64,000 nt of DNA from Streptomonospora nanhaiensis (GTDB taxonomy: Bacteria > Actinomycetota > Actinomycetes > Streptosporangiales > Streptosporangiaceae): assembly GCF_013410565.1 (NCBI RefSeq), contig NZ_JACCFO010000001.1, positions 4,092,001 to 4,156,000 of the forward strand. The letters are read 5' to 3'. Positions 16,689 to 23,415 of this stretch are shown one piece after another (position 1 is the stretch's first letter; each line of letters begins with the position of its first letter). A model generated the notes under the pieces. The model saw only the letters and a program-made list of their open reading frames with translations, ran no database searches and was not told where the DNA came from. The translations under genes and the position numbers were made by a program.

Positions 16689-17105
16689 CTAGCTCGCATC
16701 CTTGGCGGCGGCAGCCGCCGGGGTCTTGCGGGCGCCCGCGCTACTGGGGGTCTTCACGCCCCGCGCCCGCAGCGAGTAGGCCACCCGAGGGCGCCGCCCG
16801 GAGTCATCGACGTAGGGCATGACCGACATGGCCTCGAACTCCACCGGCCGGAACGGCAGGCCCGGCACCTCGTCGGGCAGCACCGGGCAGTGCTCGGCGG
16901 CCACCTTGACCTTCACCGACTTGGCCTTGCCCCGCGCTTCGGGGTCGGCGTCGATCACGTCCACCGCCCACAGCGGCAGCCCCGTCGCCTTGTCCAGCTG
17001 CGGGCGCTTGGTCTCGAAGTCGGTCACCGGCTCCACCCCCAGCGCGAACGCGCCGTAGGGGAACACCGCCCCGAACTCAATCGGCAGCGCACCCTGAATC
17101 GCCAT
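16689..17105 (-). CDS. pra: Pra-like replication/integration/excision activator
   Basis: A 138-residue protein beginning MAIQGALPIEFGAVFPYGAF. Other landmarks are LPLWAVDVIDADPEARGKAKSV and FRPVEFEAMSVMPYVDD, with a low-complexity Ala/Lys C-terminal tail. From memory this matches AICE proteins annotated as plasmid replication, integration and excision activators (pSAM2 Pra). The ATG at 17105 begins the conserved part; a longer reading would cross the palindromic operator. It is first in the minus-strand core operon, and its promoter region holds that palindrome. Confidence 0.65.
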   Translation of the reverse strand: MAIQGALPIEFGAVFPYGAFALGVEPVTDFETKRPQLDKATGLPLWAVDVIDADPEARGKAKSVKVKVAAEHCPVLPDEVPGLPFRPVEFEAMSVMPYVDDSGRRPRVAYSLRARGVKTPSSAGARKTPAAAAAKDAS

Positions 17106-17185
17106 GCGGTCACTCCTGTTCGTTGGTCCAGTTGGCAGACAGACACCCCGTCCGATCCGGCGCTGGCGCACACCCGGACGAGAAT

Positions 17186-17210
17186 CGATACATGTATAAT
17201 ACATGTATCG
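17186..17210. promoter_or_regulatory. 25-bp palindromic operator with two ACATGT boxes
   Basis: CGATACATGTAT - A - ATACATGTATCG is a perfect 12-bp inverted repeat, 81 bp upstream of the pra-like start codon. ACATGT boxes recur at 19203-19217 (two copies) and 20457. It is the best candidate operator for the element's GntR-type repressor (KorSA-like role), controlling pra and the genes behind it. The protein-site link is inferred. Confidence 0.75.
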
Positions 17211-17358
17211 AAGATGGTGCGTCAAGCATTAGGCATCCCTGTTCCTCTCCACGAACCCACGCCCCGGCCGACCGCCCCTCGCGAGGCCGATACCTTCGGA
17301 CATGTACGAGCATCCGGTAAGGGGCCGGGACGCGATCACTACATGGCTGGACGTGTTC

Positions 17359-17396
17359 GGGACGTCTCGATAATGTGAGCGCGTCCTTAGACGTCC
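17359..17396. promoter_or_regulatory. GGACGTCT inverted repeat upstream of XRE-DUF5919 gene 1
   Basis: GGGACGTCT at 17359 and AGACGTCC at 17389 form an inverted pair ending 16 bp before the start codon. The same octamer occurs as a tandem direct repeat before the paralogous gene at 20545. Confidence 0.55.
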
Positions 17397-17412
17397 TGCG
17401 AACACGGGGCAG

Positions 17413-18150
17413 ATGCCAAACGAGAGGTTGCGCGCGGCGCTGCTGGAACACGGGTTGACCCCCGCTGATCTGGCCGCCGATGTCGGCGTTGACACCAAGA
17501 GCGTGGAGCGCTGGATCAGTCGCGACCGCACCCCCTACCGGCGGCACCGCTACGCCGTCGCGGCACGTCTGGGAGTGGACGAGGCGTTCCTGTGGCCGAA
17601 GGCGCTGAGCCCGGCGCAGAGCGCCGAAGCGTCCGAAAGCGAGATCCTGACCGTCCACCCGCACCGGTGGACCGTGCCCCGGGACGCCTGGAAGCGCCTG
17701 TTCGAGTCCGCCCGGGAAGAGATCGGCATTCTCGTCTACAGCGGCTTCTTTCTCGCCGAGGACGCGAGCGTCCTGCGGCTGCTGCGGCAGAAGGCCGAGG
17801 CCGGCGTCCGGGTGCGCATTCTGCTCGGCGACCCCGACAGCGCCGCCGTGGCCCAGCGCGGTGCCGACGAGGGCATTGACGACGCGATGGCCGCGAAGAT
17901 CCGCAACGTCATCGTCCTCTACAAGCCGCTACGCGGTGTGGACGGCATCGAGTTCCGGTTGCACGGCACCCCGCTGTACAACTCGATCTACCGCGCGGAC
18001 GGGCAACTCCTCGTCAACACTCACGTCTACGGGGCGCCGGCGTCCAACGCTCCGGTCTTCCACCTGCGCAAGATCGCCGGTGGCGGGATGGTGAACACGT
18101 ACCTGGAAAGCTTCGAGCGCGTCTGGGACGAGGCGGCGCCGCTTGGGTGA
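17413..18150 (+). CDS. XRE-family regulator with DUF5919/PLD-like C-terminal domain (paralogue 1)
   Basis: A 245-residue protein. Residues 1-60 are a helix-turn-helix (LRAALLEHGLTPADLAADVG, then SVERWISRDRTPYRRHRYAVA). Residues about 85-240 are a phospholipase-D-like fold (HRWTVPRDAWKRLFESAREE, ILVYSGFFLAEDA, VRVRILLGDPDS, LHGTPLYNSIYRADGQLL) without a proper HxK(x)4D motif, so it is probably not a hydrolase. The 20545 gene encodes a close paralogue. The stop lies 13 bp before the NUDIX gene, so the two are probably co-transcribed. What signal the C-terminal domain senses is unknown. Confidence 0.85.
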   Translation: MPNERLRAALLEHGLTPADLAADVGVDTKSVERWISRDRTPYRRHRYAVAARLGVDEAFLWPKALSPAQSAEASESEILTVHPHRWTVPRDAWKRLFESAREEIGILVYSGFFLAEDASVLRLLRQKAEAGVRVRILLGDPDSAAVAQRGADEGIDDAMAAKIRNVIVLYKPLRGVDGIEFRLHGTPLYNSIYRADGQLLVNTHVYGAPASNAPVFHLRKIAGGGMVNTYLESFERVWDEAAPLG

Positions 18151-18163
18151 GGGAGGAAGGCCG

Positions 18164-18640
18164 ATGGCACGGCGGATCGACTACTTCGACGACCCCCAGG
18201 CCCCGCCCGCCAACAGCCTCGTCCCCTCGGTCAACGTCATCGTCGTCAACGACCGCGATGAGGTCCTGATGATCCGGCGTACCGACAACGGCAACTGGGC
18301 GGTGCCCGGCGGTGCCATCGACCTGGGCGAGTCCGTGCCCGAGGCGGCGGTGCGCGAGACGCGCGAGGAAACCGGGATCACCTGCGAGATCACCGGGATA
18401 TCGGGGATCTACTCCGATCCCCGGCACATCATCCTCTACACCAGCGACGGCGAGGCGCGCCAGGAGTTCTCCATCGTCCTCACCGGCCGGCCGCTCTCCG
18501 GCGAGCCCACCCCGAGCAGCGAGTCCCGCGAAGTCTACTGGGTGCCCAGGACCGAGCTGCCCGGTTACCAGATGGACCGCTCCATGCGTCTGCGCATCGA
18601 CCACTTCCTACAGGGAACGGCCGCGCCCCACATCGGCTGA
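18164..18640 (+). CDS. NUDIX hydrolase
   Basis: A 158-residue hydrolase. The NUDIX box runs GGAIDLGESVPEAAVRETRE then ETGI, with the catalytic Glu pair present. An N-terminal acidic motif (RRIDYFDDPQAPPANS) and VPSVNVIVVND strand precede it. GGAGGAAGG lies 5 bases before the ATG, which sets the start. NUDIX enzymes cleave nucleoside diphosphates linked to another moiety; substrate unknown. Its last 33 bp overlap the convergent HD gene. Such hydrolases are frequent cargo of AICEs. Confidence 0.9.
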   Translation: MARRIDYFDDPQAPPANSLVPSVNVIVVNDRDEVLMIRRTDNGNWAVPGGAIDLGESVPEAAVRETREETGITCEITGISGIYSDPRHIILYTSDGEARQEFSIVLTGRPLSGEPTPSSESREVYWVPRTELPGYQMDRSMRLRIDHFLQGTAAPHIG

Positions 18641-19213
18641 GCGAGTTGTCCGGCCCGCAGGGCGGCGAAGGGCGCTCTCGCGCGCCTCAACAGAGCGGAC
18701 CGCCTTCACCAGGTCGGGGCGCGAGCGGGTCACGGCGCGGTGCACCAGGTCCCCCGGCGCGTAGCGCTCAAGGATCTCGGAGAGGCGCCGCTCAACGGGC
18801 AGATGGGTGCCGTCCGGGCCGGTGGTCATGTCGGAGTAGGTGAGCGCGGACAACAGCTCGGGGTCGGGGAGGGGGAACTCCCCGGTGAGTTCATCGAGCA
18901 TCCCGCGCTCTTCGGCCTCGACCATAGCGCCGGAGTGGTGGGCCACCAGGGAGCACAGGCGTTCGTCGGCGCGCTCGACCCGGCGCAGGTAGCGGGCACC
19001 GTCGAGGGGGTGGAAGCCGGTCTCGGCGAGGGCCGGTGAGTACCCGATGTCGTGCAGCCAGGCCGAGGCCGTCACCAGGTCGGCGTCATGGCCGAGGACA
19101 TCGGTCAGGGTCGCGGCCTGTTTGGCCACGCCTTGGGTGTGCGCCCACCGCCGGGGCAACGGCTCTTCGAGGAGGTTCCGCGCGAGATCCCGCGCCCAGG
19201 GAACATGTCTCAC
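18608..19213 (-). CDS. HD domain phosphohydrolase
   Basis: About 200 residues. The HD motifs are RRWAHTQGVAKQA (His), SAWLHDIGYSP (HD) and LCSLVAHHSG, followed by SALTYSDMTTGPDG. The likely start is the GTG at 19213 in HVRHVPWARDLAR. It lies inside the double ACATGT operator, has no clear ribosome site and is 10 bp after the GntR stop, so it is probably translated with gntR. HD proteins hydrolyse nucleotides or phosphates; substrate unknown. The C-terminal 11 codons overlap the convergent NUDIX gene. Confidence 0.78.
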   Translation of the reverse strand: MRHVPWARDLARNLLEEPLPRRWAHTQGVAKQAATLTDVLGHDADLVTASAWLHDIGYSPALAETGFHPLDGARYLRRVERADERLCSLVAHHSGAMVEAEERGMLDELTGEFPLPDPELLSALTYSDMTTGPDGTHLPVERRLSEILERYAPGDLVHRAVTRSRPDLVKAVRSVEARESALRRPAGRTTRSADVGRGRSL

Positions 19214-19217
19214 ATGT
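19203..19217. promoter_or_regulatory. Double ACATGT box at the HD gene start
   Basis: ACATGT-CTC-ACATGT overlaps the GTG start of the HD gene, immediately after the GntR stop. It shares the ACATGTAT core with the 17186 palindrome, so the same repressor may bind. Confidence 0.55.
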
Positions 19218-19223
19218 ATCAGA

Positions 19224-19736
19224 CTAGCTTCGCGGCGTATCGGCCCCTCGGACGAAGCGGCCCTTGCCCTGAAGCGAGACGACGAGGCCCGACGCCTCCA
19301 GTTCGACCAGCGCCCGCCGCGCGGTACCCCGGGAAACGCCGTACTGATGGACGAGAGCGGACTCGCTTGGCAAGGCGTCCCCGGCCGCGAAGTCCCCTCG
19401 GGTGATCTGGTCCCGCAGCGCGTCAGCGATGCGCCGGTACTGGGGTAGGTCGCCGGAAGCGCCTTCCGCGGAGCCCCCCTGACCGCAGACGACACGTCCT
19501 GTCCCCGGACGAGCCTTGATCAGCTTGTCCGCCTCCAACGAGGCCAGAGCACGCCGGATCGTGCTCCGCGCGACGCCAAACTCCTCACGAAGCGCCGCCT
19601 CAGAGGGGAGCACCGCCCCCGGCTCCAGAGCACCGGAGACGATCCGCTGTCTCAGCGTCTCCGCTATCTGGGTGTAGGTGCCCCAAGGGGTGGCACGCGG
19701 ACTCACCTCTGAAAACCTCCGGCTCTGTAGTGACAC
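19224..19736 (-). CDS. GntR-type repressor built from two tandem winged helices (KorSA-like role)
   Basis: A protein of up to 170 residues containing two complete GntR winged-helix domains and nothing else. Domain 1 (about 17-82) reads YTQIAETLRQRIVSGALEPG, then LREEFGVARSTIRRAL. Domain 2 (about 98-163) reads YRRIADALRDQITRGDFAAG, then LVHQYGVSRGTARRAL. No effector domain follows. The start is uncertain (GTG 19736 or GTG 19706); a TGACA-CC-TGTCA palindrome covers the first. Tandem domains suit recognition of paired ACATGT boxes. The role as master repressor of the element is inferred. Confidence 0.85.
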   Translation of the reverse strand: MSLQSRRFSEVSPRATPWGTYTQIAETLRQRIVSGALEPGAVLPSEAALREEFGVARSTIRRALASLEADKLIKARPGTGRVVCGQGGSAEGASGDLPQYRRIADALRDQITRGDFAAGDALPSESALVHQYGVSRGTARRALVELEASGLVVSLQGKGRFVRGADTPRS

Positions 19737-19845
19737 CTGTCAGTTGCATGCTTGCAGATGCGTGAGTCGCTGTCCTCACGCACCTACTCACCGCGCGGCC
19801 GGTGTGGGAAGTCGCGGACGGACCACCGGCCGCGCGGCGGCCTGG

Positions 19846-20127
19846 TCACGCTGAGGGCGGTTCCTCCGAGCGATAGATGCCGTCCGTGAGCGTGTGCAAC
19901 CGGGACTGGAACCAGCCCCCCGACAGCAGGGAGCGCCCGATGCTCGCGGGCGGGTCTTCGAGTTGGCGCACGAACTCCTCAAGGTCGGGTTCGACCAGAG
20001 TCGGAGCGTGCTCGGCATCCGGCTTCCGCAGCGTGGCGATCCACAGGTGTTCGGTTCGGCGGATGTTCCACCGGTCTCCGTAGTGGCGTTGAAGGAGCTG
20101 CAACAGCGGACTGTCGTGCTGGCTCAT
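19846..20127 (-). CDS. Hypothetical protein
   Basis: A 93-residue protein starting MSQHDSPLLQLLQRHYGDRW with WIATLRKPDAEHAPTLVEPD in the middle. It looks like an actinomycete protein family of unknown function that usually follows a small basic protein. Its ATG overlaps the stop of the upstream gene (ATGA). It ends ahead of the GntR gene on the same strand, 110 bp away. Confidence 0.65.
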   Translation of the reverse strand: MSQHDSPLLQLLQRHYGDRWNIRRTEHLWIATLRKPDAEHAPTLVEPDLEEFVRQLEDPPASIGRSLLSGGWFQSRLHTLTDGIYRSEEPPSA

Positions 20128-20357
20128 ACCAGCACCGCCGCCGACCGAGACAGGTCCAGGAGCACAGCCACCCCGAGGCGGCTTCGGTCGTCGCGCCACT
20201 GGCGCCGCTGCCTCTCAAGGTGAAGTACGTACGGTCGGACCATGGCCGCTCGCGGAGGGACGTCGTAGGGCTCAGGGGCCGGGGTGAACGGCAGCGGCGC
20301 ATAGGGCCGGAGTCGTGACGACACTCGTGGGAATGGGCGCGCGATAGGGTTCCGCAT
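20124..20357 (-). CDS. Small basic RPY-type protein (leader-controlled)
   Basis: A 77-residue protein starting MRNPIARPFPRVSSRLRPYA and containing MVRPYVLHLERQRRQW. It shares a start (M-x-NPI-RP) and an RPY core with a 46-residue ORF at 50028-50168, and both are coupled by ATGA to a different downstream gene. The 5' leader, with AGGTGGA as ribosome site, is also conserved between the two loci. Function unknown. Confidence 0.6.
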   Translation of the reverse strand: MRNPIARPFPRVSSRLRPYAPLPFTPAPEPYDVPPRAAMVRPYVLHLERQRRQWRDDRSRLGVAVLLDLSRSAAVLV

Positions 20358-20392
20358 GTTCCACCTGCTTCCGTCAGGTCGGGACCACGCCC
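20358..20392 (-). promoter_or_regulatory. Conserved leader with hairpin over the ribosome binding site
   Basis: Read on the minus strand, CCTG-(8 bases)-CAGG can pair and the second arm is part of the ribosome site AGGTGGA. The same arrangement occurs before the small gene at 50168. Hairpin formation would hide the ribosome site. Confidence 0.45.
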
Positions 20393-20456
20393 CCGGAGTG
20401 TTGGCCCACTCGCGGGGGTCTTGTCTACCTGCGGAAACACTGCCTAGAACGTGCGG

Positions 20457-20504
20457 ACATGTGTACCACGTATCGGACTTCTTGAGGGACGTCTAGGGAC
20501 GTCT
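20457..20504. promoter_or_regulatory. ACATGT box and tandem AGGGACGTCT repeat upstream of XRE-DUF5919 gene 2
   Basis: ACATGT at 20457 is followed at 20485-20504 by two perfect copies of AGGGACGTCT in direct repeat, ending 40 bp before the GTG start. The GGACGTCT core is shared with the site before paralogue 1. Confidence 0.6.
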
Positions 20505-20544
20505 TCTGATACCGTCAAGTCTCCTGATCCGGGAGGACGACGCA

Positions 20545-21279
20545 GTGAACGAAGCCCTCCGCCGAGCCTTGGCCAACGCTCGCCTCACCGACACCGACGC
20601 GGCCGAACGCTTGGGCGTGGACCCGAAGACGGTCCGCCGCTGGTTGTCCGGTCAGACGCCCTATGCCCGCCACCGCTGGGCCATGGCCGACCTGGTGGGC
20701 ATCCCCGAGCACGAACTGTGGCCGACCGCAGCCGTCAGGCGCGAGGAATCGCAGCCGTTCCCGGCCGATGACCCGAAGGTCTATCCACACCGCTGGGCAG
20801 TCCCGCACGCTGTATGGCGGCAACTGTTCGAGTCGGCGCACCACGAGATCGGCGTACTCGTCTACAGCGGCCTGTTCCTCGCCGAGGACACGGGCATCCT
20901 GCACCTGTTCGAGGAGAAGGCACACGCCGAGGTCCGTGTGCGCATCCTCTTGGGCGATCCGGGCAGCCCCCACGTCCAGGACCGAGGAGACGAAGAGGGC
21001 ATCGGCTCGGCCATGGCCGCGAAGGTCCGGAACGCCCTGGTGCTCTACAAGCCCCTAATGAGCATCGACGGCATCGAGATCCGCCAGCACGGAACCGTGC
21101 TGTACAACTCCGTCTTCCGAGCCGACAACCGGATGCTGATCAACCAGCACATCTATGGCGCACCAGCGTCCGCGACCCCCGTACTCGTCATCGACGGCGA
21201 CACCGAGCCGGAACTGTTCGCCACGTACATCAACAGCTTCGAGCACACCTGGAACGGAGCCGTCGGCGTCGAGTTCTAG
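20545..21279 (+). CDS. XRE-family regulator with DUF5919/PLD-like C-terminal domain (paralogue 2)
   Basis: A 244-residue paralogue of the 17413 product. The helix-turn-helix is LRRALANARLTDTDAAERLG, then VRRWLSGQTPYARHRWAMA. The C-terminal domain shares HRWAVPHAVWRQLFESAHHE, VYSGLFLAEDT, VRVRILLGDPGS and HGTVLYNSVFRADNRMLI with it. GGGAGGA lies 7 bases before the GTG. No catalytic HKD pair is seen. The gene is followed by a large hairpin shared with the convergent XRE gene. Two such paralogues on one element suggest either interacting partners or a duplicated immunity-type switch; this is inference. Confidence 0.85.
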   Translation: MNEALRRALANARLTDTDAAERLGVDPKTVRRWLSGQTPYARHRWAMADLVGIPEHELWPTAAVRREESQPFPADDPKVYPHRWAVPHAVWRQLFESAHHEIGVLVYSGLFLAEDTGILHLFEEKAHAEVRVRILLGDPGSPHVQDRGDEEGIGSAMAAKVRNALVLYKPLMSIDGIEIRQHGTVLYNSVFRADNRMLINQHIYGAPASATPVLVIDGDTEPELFATYINSFEHTWNGAVGVEF

Positions 21280-21346
21280 GAACGCACTGCCGAATTGGGC
21301 TGTATGGGATCAAGGCGACGGCGCTTCGCGCCGCCGTCGCTACGCG

Positions 21347-21401
21347 CTGGGGGTGCGGGGTGGGCTGCGGGCTGCCGCCCGGTCCCACCCCGCACGCCCA
21401 G
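21347..21401. terminator. Long inverted repeat between convergent genes
   Basis: An 18-bp stem with one mismatch (CTGGGGGTGCGGGGTGGG against CCCACCCCGCACGCCCAG) and a 19-base loop lies between the paralogue 2 gene and the convergent XRE gene. A smaller GCGACGGC/GCCGTCGC hairpin lies just before it. Confidence 0.65.
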
Positions 21402-21434
21402 CACCCAGCACGATGCCGTGCACGTCGGCAGGCG

Positions 21435-22127
21435 TTAGCGGAAGACCGGCCGCGTGCCGTTATGGCGGAGTTCGCGGTAATCGGTGAGGAAGGAGTAGGC
21501 CATCACCCTCTCCCGCACATGCCGGTAGCAGTTGATCCTGCGCTGGTGGAGCTGATCCCGGTGGGGCAGGGCCAGCCGGCACCACGCGAGATCCCAGGCT
21601 GCTGCTGCCTCCTCACTGACCCCGCACGCGCGCACCAGTGCCTGGGTCACATCCCGCCGGGCGCTTCGCTCGCCGCGTAGGACCGCCGAGACCGTCGAGG
21701 GGGCCAGAATCCTGCTGCGATCCCGACGGACGGCCTCCCTCTGTGACATCGCACGCCTGCGCAGTAGCTCTCTCAAGGCGGCGATAAACTCCGCGTAGCT
21801 GCGCAGGTCGTATGGCGGTGCCCCCGGAGCCCCACCTGCCGTAGCCCTGCGTCGTAGTGCGACCACCTCTCGCCAGCGGCCCCTCGCTTCAGCAACATCG
21901 GCTCCGAGTACTCCTGCGAGCTGCTCAACGCGGTCGAGCGGGGGCACCTCTCGTCCCGACAGCGCCCGCGATACACGCGACCGATCACACCCGAGGCGTA
22001 TCGCCACCTGTGCCTGACTCCACCCGAGCTCGATCATGCGCTGACGTAGCGGATGCACCAGCGCGCGTAGCGCCGGCGCGTAGTCCGGCTCTCCGCCCAC
22101 CGCGGAGGCATATCCATGAGCGCTCAT
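21435..22127 (-). CDS. XRE-family regulator with two helix-turn-helix segments
   Basis: About 230 residues. A first HTH is at about 28-75 (LRQRMIELGWSQAQVAIRLG, DRSRVSRALSGREVP). A second, less typical one lies at about 110-155 (LRELLRRRAMSQREAVRRD, APSTVSAVLRGERSARR). The C-terminal WDLAWCRLALPHRDQLHQRR segment is unassigned. I chose ATG 22127 (MSAHGYASAVGG); a longer reading to 22286 has no support. It is the right-most intact gene of the AICE, transcribed inward. It may control entry or cargo functions; no target is evident. Confidence 0.75.
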   Translation of the reverse strand: MSAHGYASAVGGEPDYAPALRALVHPLRQRMIELGWSQAQVAIRLGCDRSRVSRALSGREVPPLDRVEQLAGVLGADVAEARGRWREVVALRRRATAGGAPGAPPYDLRSYAEFIAALRELLRRRAMSQREAVRRDRSRILAPSTVSAVLRGERSARRDVTQALVRACGVSEEAAAAWDLAWCRLALPHRDQLHQRRINCYRHVRERVMAYSFLTDYRELRHNGTRPVFR

Positions 22128-22729
22128 GCGCTGCTCCCTCTCTCTGGGCCAGTACTGGCCCCGTGGGACAGGAGAGTGCCCGAGCCCACCCACCGTGTCG
22201 AGCACGTAGTGGCTGCCATGCGCGCCGATGACTACAGACACCCTTTTTGCTGCGGCAAGGTAAGAGTTTTCGCTGGTCAAAAGCACGCCGGTCCAAAATC
22301 CGTGCGTCTTTGGATTTTCCTGGACTGGCCTAAGCTCTCCGTACCTTCGGGGACGTCGCTTGAGCGCGATGCGTCTTCTGTGGTTTTGCTGAGGACTGGT
22401 GGTACCAGGGGGCTACCGCCCCCATGGACCCCCGGAGCCCGCACGGAACCTGGCGCGAACAAGGACGTGATGGGGTGCGGACTGATCGCGCCAGAACCCG
22501 CGCGGGATCGAACCGTGGTCACCCGCCGCTGTGGTTCCAGGATCGGTGGTGGAGGAGGGCGGCCGGCGATCACGTACCGGCGGGTGCCGCACCTCCCGTC
22601 CGTTGGGCGAGGTCGGAAGGGCCGCCGCATGACAGCAACCGTGACAGCAACGACAGCAACCGGCCCCGTCCGACCGCCGACAGTGGCACCCGCCCGACGA
22701 CGTACGTTGTGGCTGGTCAGCCCGGTTGC
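22128..22729. other. Right end of the AICE without a convincing gene
   Basis: About 600 bp between the last XRE gene and attR. The first 250 bp are AT-richer and probably hold the XRE promoter; GGGACGTC occurs at about 22350. From about 22400 the sequence is GC-rich with no protein-like frame. A 22-bp copy of the int 3' flank (GACAGCAACCGTGACAGCAA and two more bases) lies at 22631-22652. Confidence 0.5.
22631..22652. repeat. 22-bp repeat of the int-proximal flank
   Basis: It begins GACAGCAACCGTGACAGC and is identical to 12011-12032, immediately beyond attL. A further overlapping 23-bp copy of 12023-12045 lies at 22850-22872, outside attR. Confidence 0.75.
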
Positions 22730-22826
22730 TCCGCCTGAAAAGCGGAAGGTCGGCGGTTCGACCCCGCCCCTGGCCACACAGTATGACCAGCGAAGAAGCC
22801 CGGAGCCGAATAGGCGCCGGGCTTTT
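22730..22826. repeat. attR of the integrated element (97 bp)
   Basis: A copy of the tRNA-Phe 3' part from the anticodon stem plus its terminator, with a single substitution from attL. The 5' half of the tRNA is absent here, so the functional tRNA is reconstituted only at attL. Confidence 0.92.
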
Positions 22827-22849
22827 CTGGTGGCTTCGGCGTTCTCCGC

Positions 22850-22975
22850 GACAGCAACGGCAACGGCCGCGCCCACCCCACCCCACCCCGTCCCGGCCGG
22901 CGGTGTCGGTGCCTCTCGTGTCAGGGGTTGCGCCCGGCGTTCGGCCCGCGTTGACTTTCCGTTAGCGGTCGGCAT
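22850..22975 (-). pseudogene. Relic of a second, related AICE (int 3' flank joined to repSA start)
   Basis: 22850-22872 equals the 3' flank of int at 12023-12045. At 22975 a minus-strand ATG opens MPTANGKSTRAERRAQPLTR, which closely matches the RepSA N-terminus of the intact element (MPTPTGKSTRAERLAQPLAR), and the DNA aligns across that stretch. After about 23 codons the similarity ends. Int, xis and the rest of rep are gone. It therefore looks like an internally deleted tandem element adjacent to attR. Confidence 0.7.
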
Positions 22976-23007
22976 CACCACGTCCCCCGAACGCACAGGA
23001 GGCGCAG

Positions 23008-23233
23008 ATGCCGCGAACTCCGGGTCCACGGGAGAACAGGCGCGCCGGGGTGGGTGCTTGCGACGGCGTTCGGCGCCGTCTTCTTCGCCTGCCAGGCGAT
23101 CCCGCCGTTCATCTACGGCAACAGGGCCCTGGCCATCGGGTACGGCGCGCTGTCGCTCGTCATGGCCGGCGCCTTCCTGTGGCTGCGATCGGTCCACCGC
23201 GTCCACGGCACGCCCCCCGACGACGACGCCTGA
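23008..23233 (+). pseudogene. Small two-span membrane protein gene with a probable frameshift
   Basis: AGGAGG precedes ATG 23008, which reads MPRTPGPRENRRAG. About 14 codons later the protein-like frame switches by one base to WVLATAFGAVFFACQAIPPF, then two hydrophobic spans and HGTPPDDDA before TGA at 23231. Removing one base in the GGGGTGGG run would join them into a roughly 75-residue protein. It is a sequencing error or a real inactivating indel; GTG or TTG starts inside the second frame are possible. Confidence 0.55.
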
Positions 23234-23415
23234 GCGGGCCTGCCCTCCGCTTCGCGGCCTCGCCGCGCGCCTGCCCTGCGGGGGCGCCGCCGGTCGTCCA
23301 CACGGCGCCCTGCCCCGGGCCGGACGCGCTCCCGCGGGCCCCGCGAGCAGCGGATCCCCGCCCCTGAGAGACGCTGGAAGTTACAGGAAGCGCCGTTCGG
23401 GGAGGGGTGAGGCCG

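Larger units (their letters stand above)
11912..22826. mobile_element. Actinomycete integrative and conjugative element (AICE, pSAM2-like) in tRNA-Phe
   Basis: About 10.9 kb bounded by 97-bp att repeats. The left arm carries an integrase, excisionase, RepSA-type rolling-circle initiator, FtsK-like DNA translocase and a Pra-like activator on the minus strand with overlapping or touching genes. The right arm carries regulators (a tandem-wHTH GntR, two XRE-DUF5919 proteins, an XRE), NUDIX and HD hydrolases and small proteins. This is the core gene set of pSAM2-type AICEs, which excise, replicate as plasmids and transfer double-stranded DNA. All core genes look intact. I see no separate spread (spd) genes. 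Confidence 0.92.

Noticed and set aside
17413-21279. Phospholipase D activity for the XRE-DUF5919 proteins
   Set aside because: The fold resembles PLD, but the paired HxK(x)4D catalytic motifs are absent in both copies.
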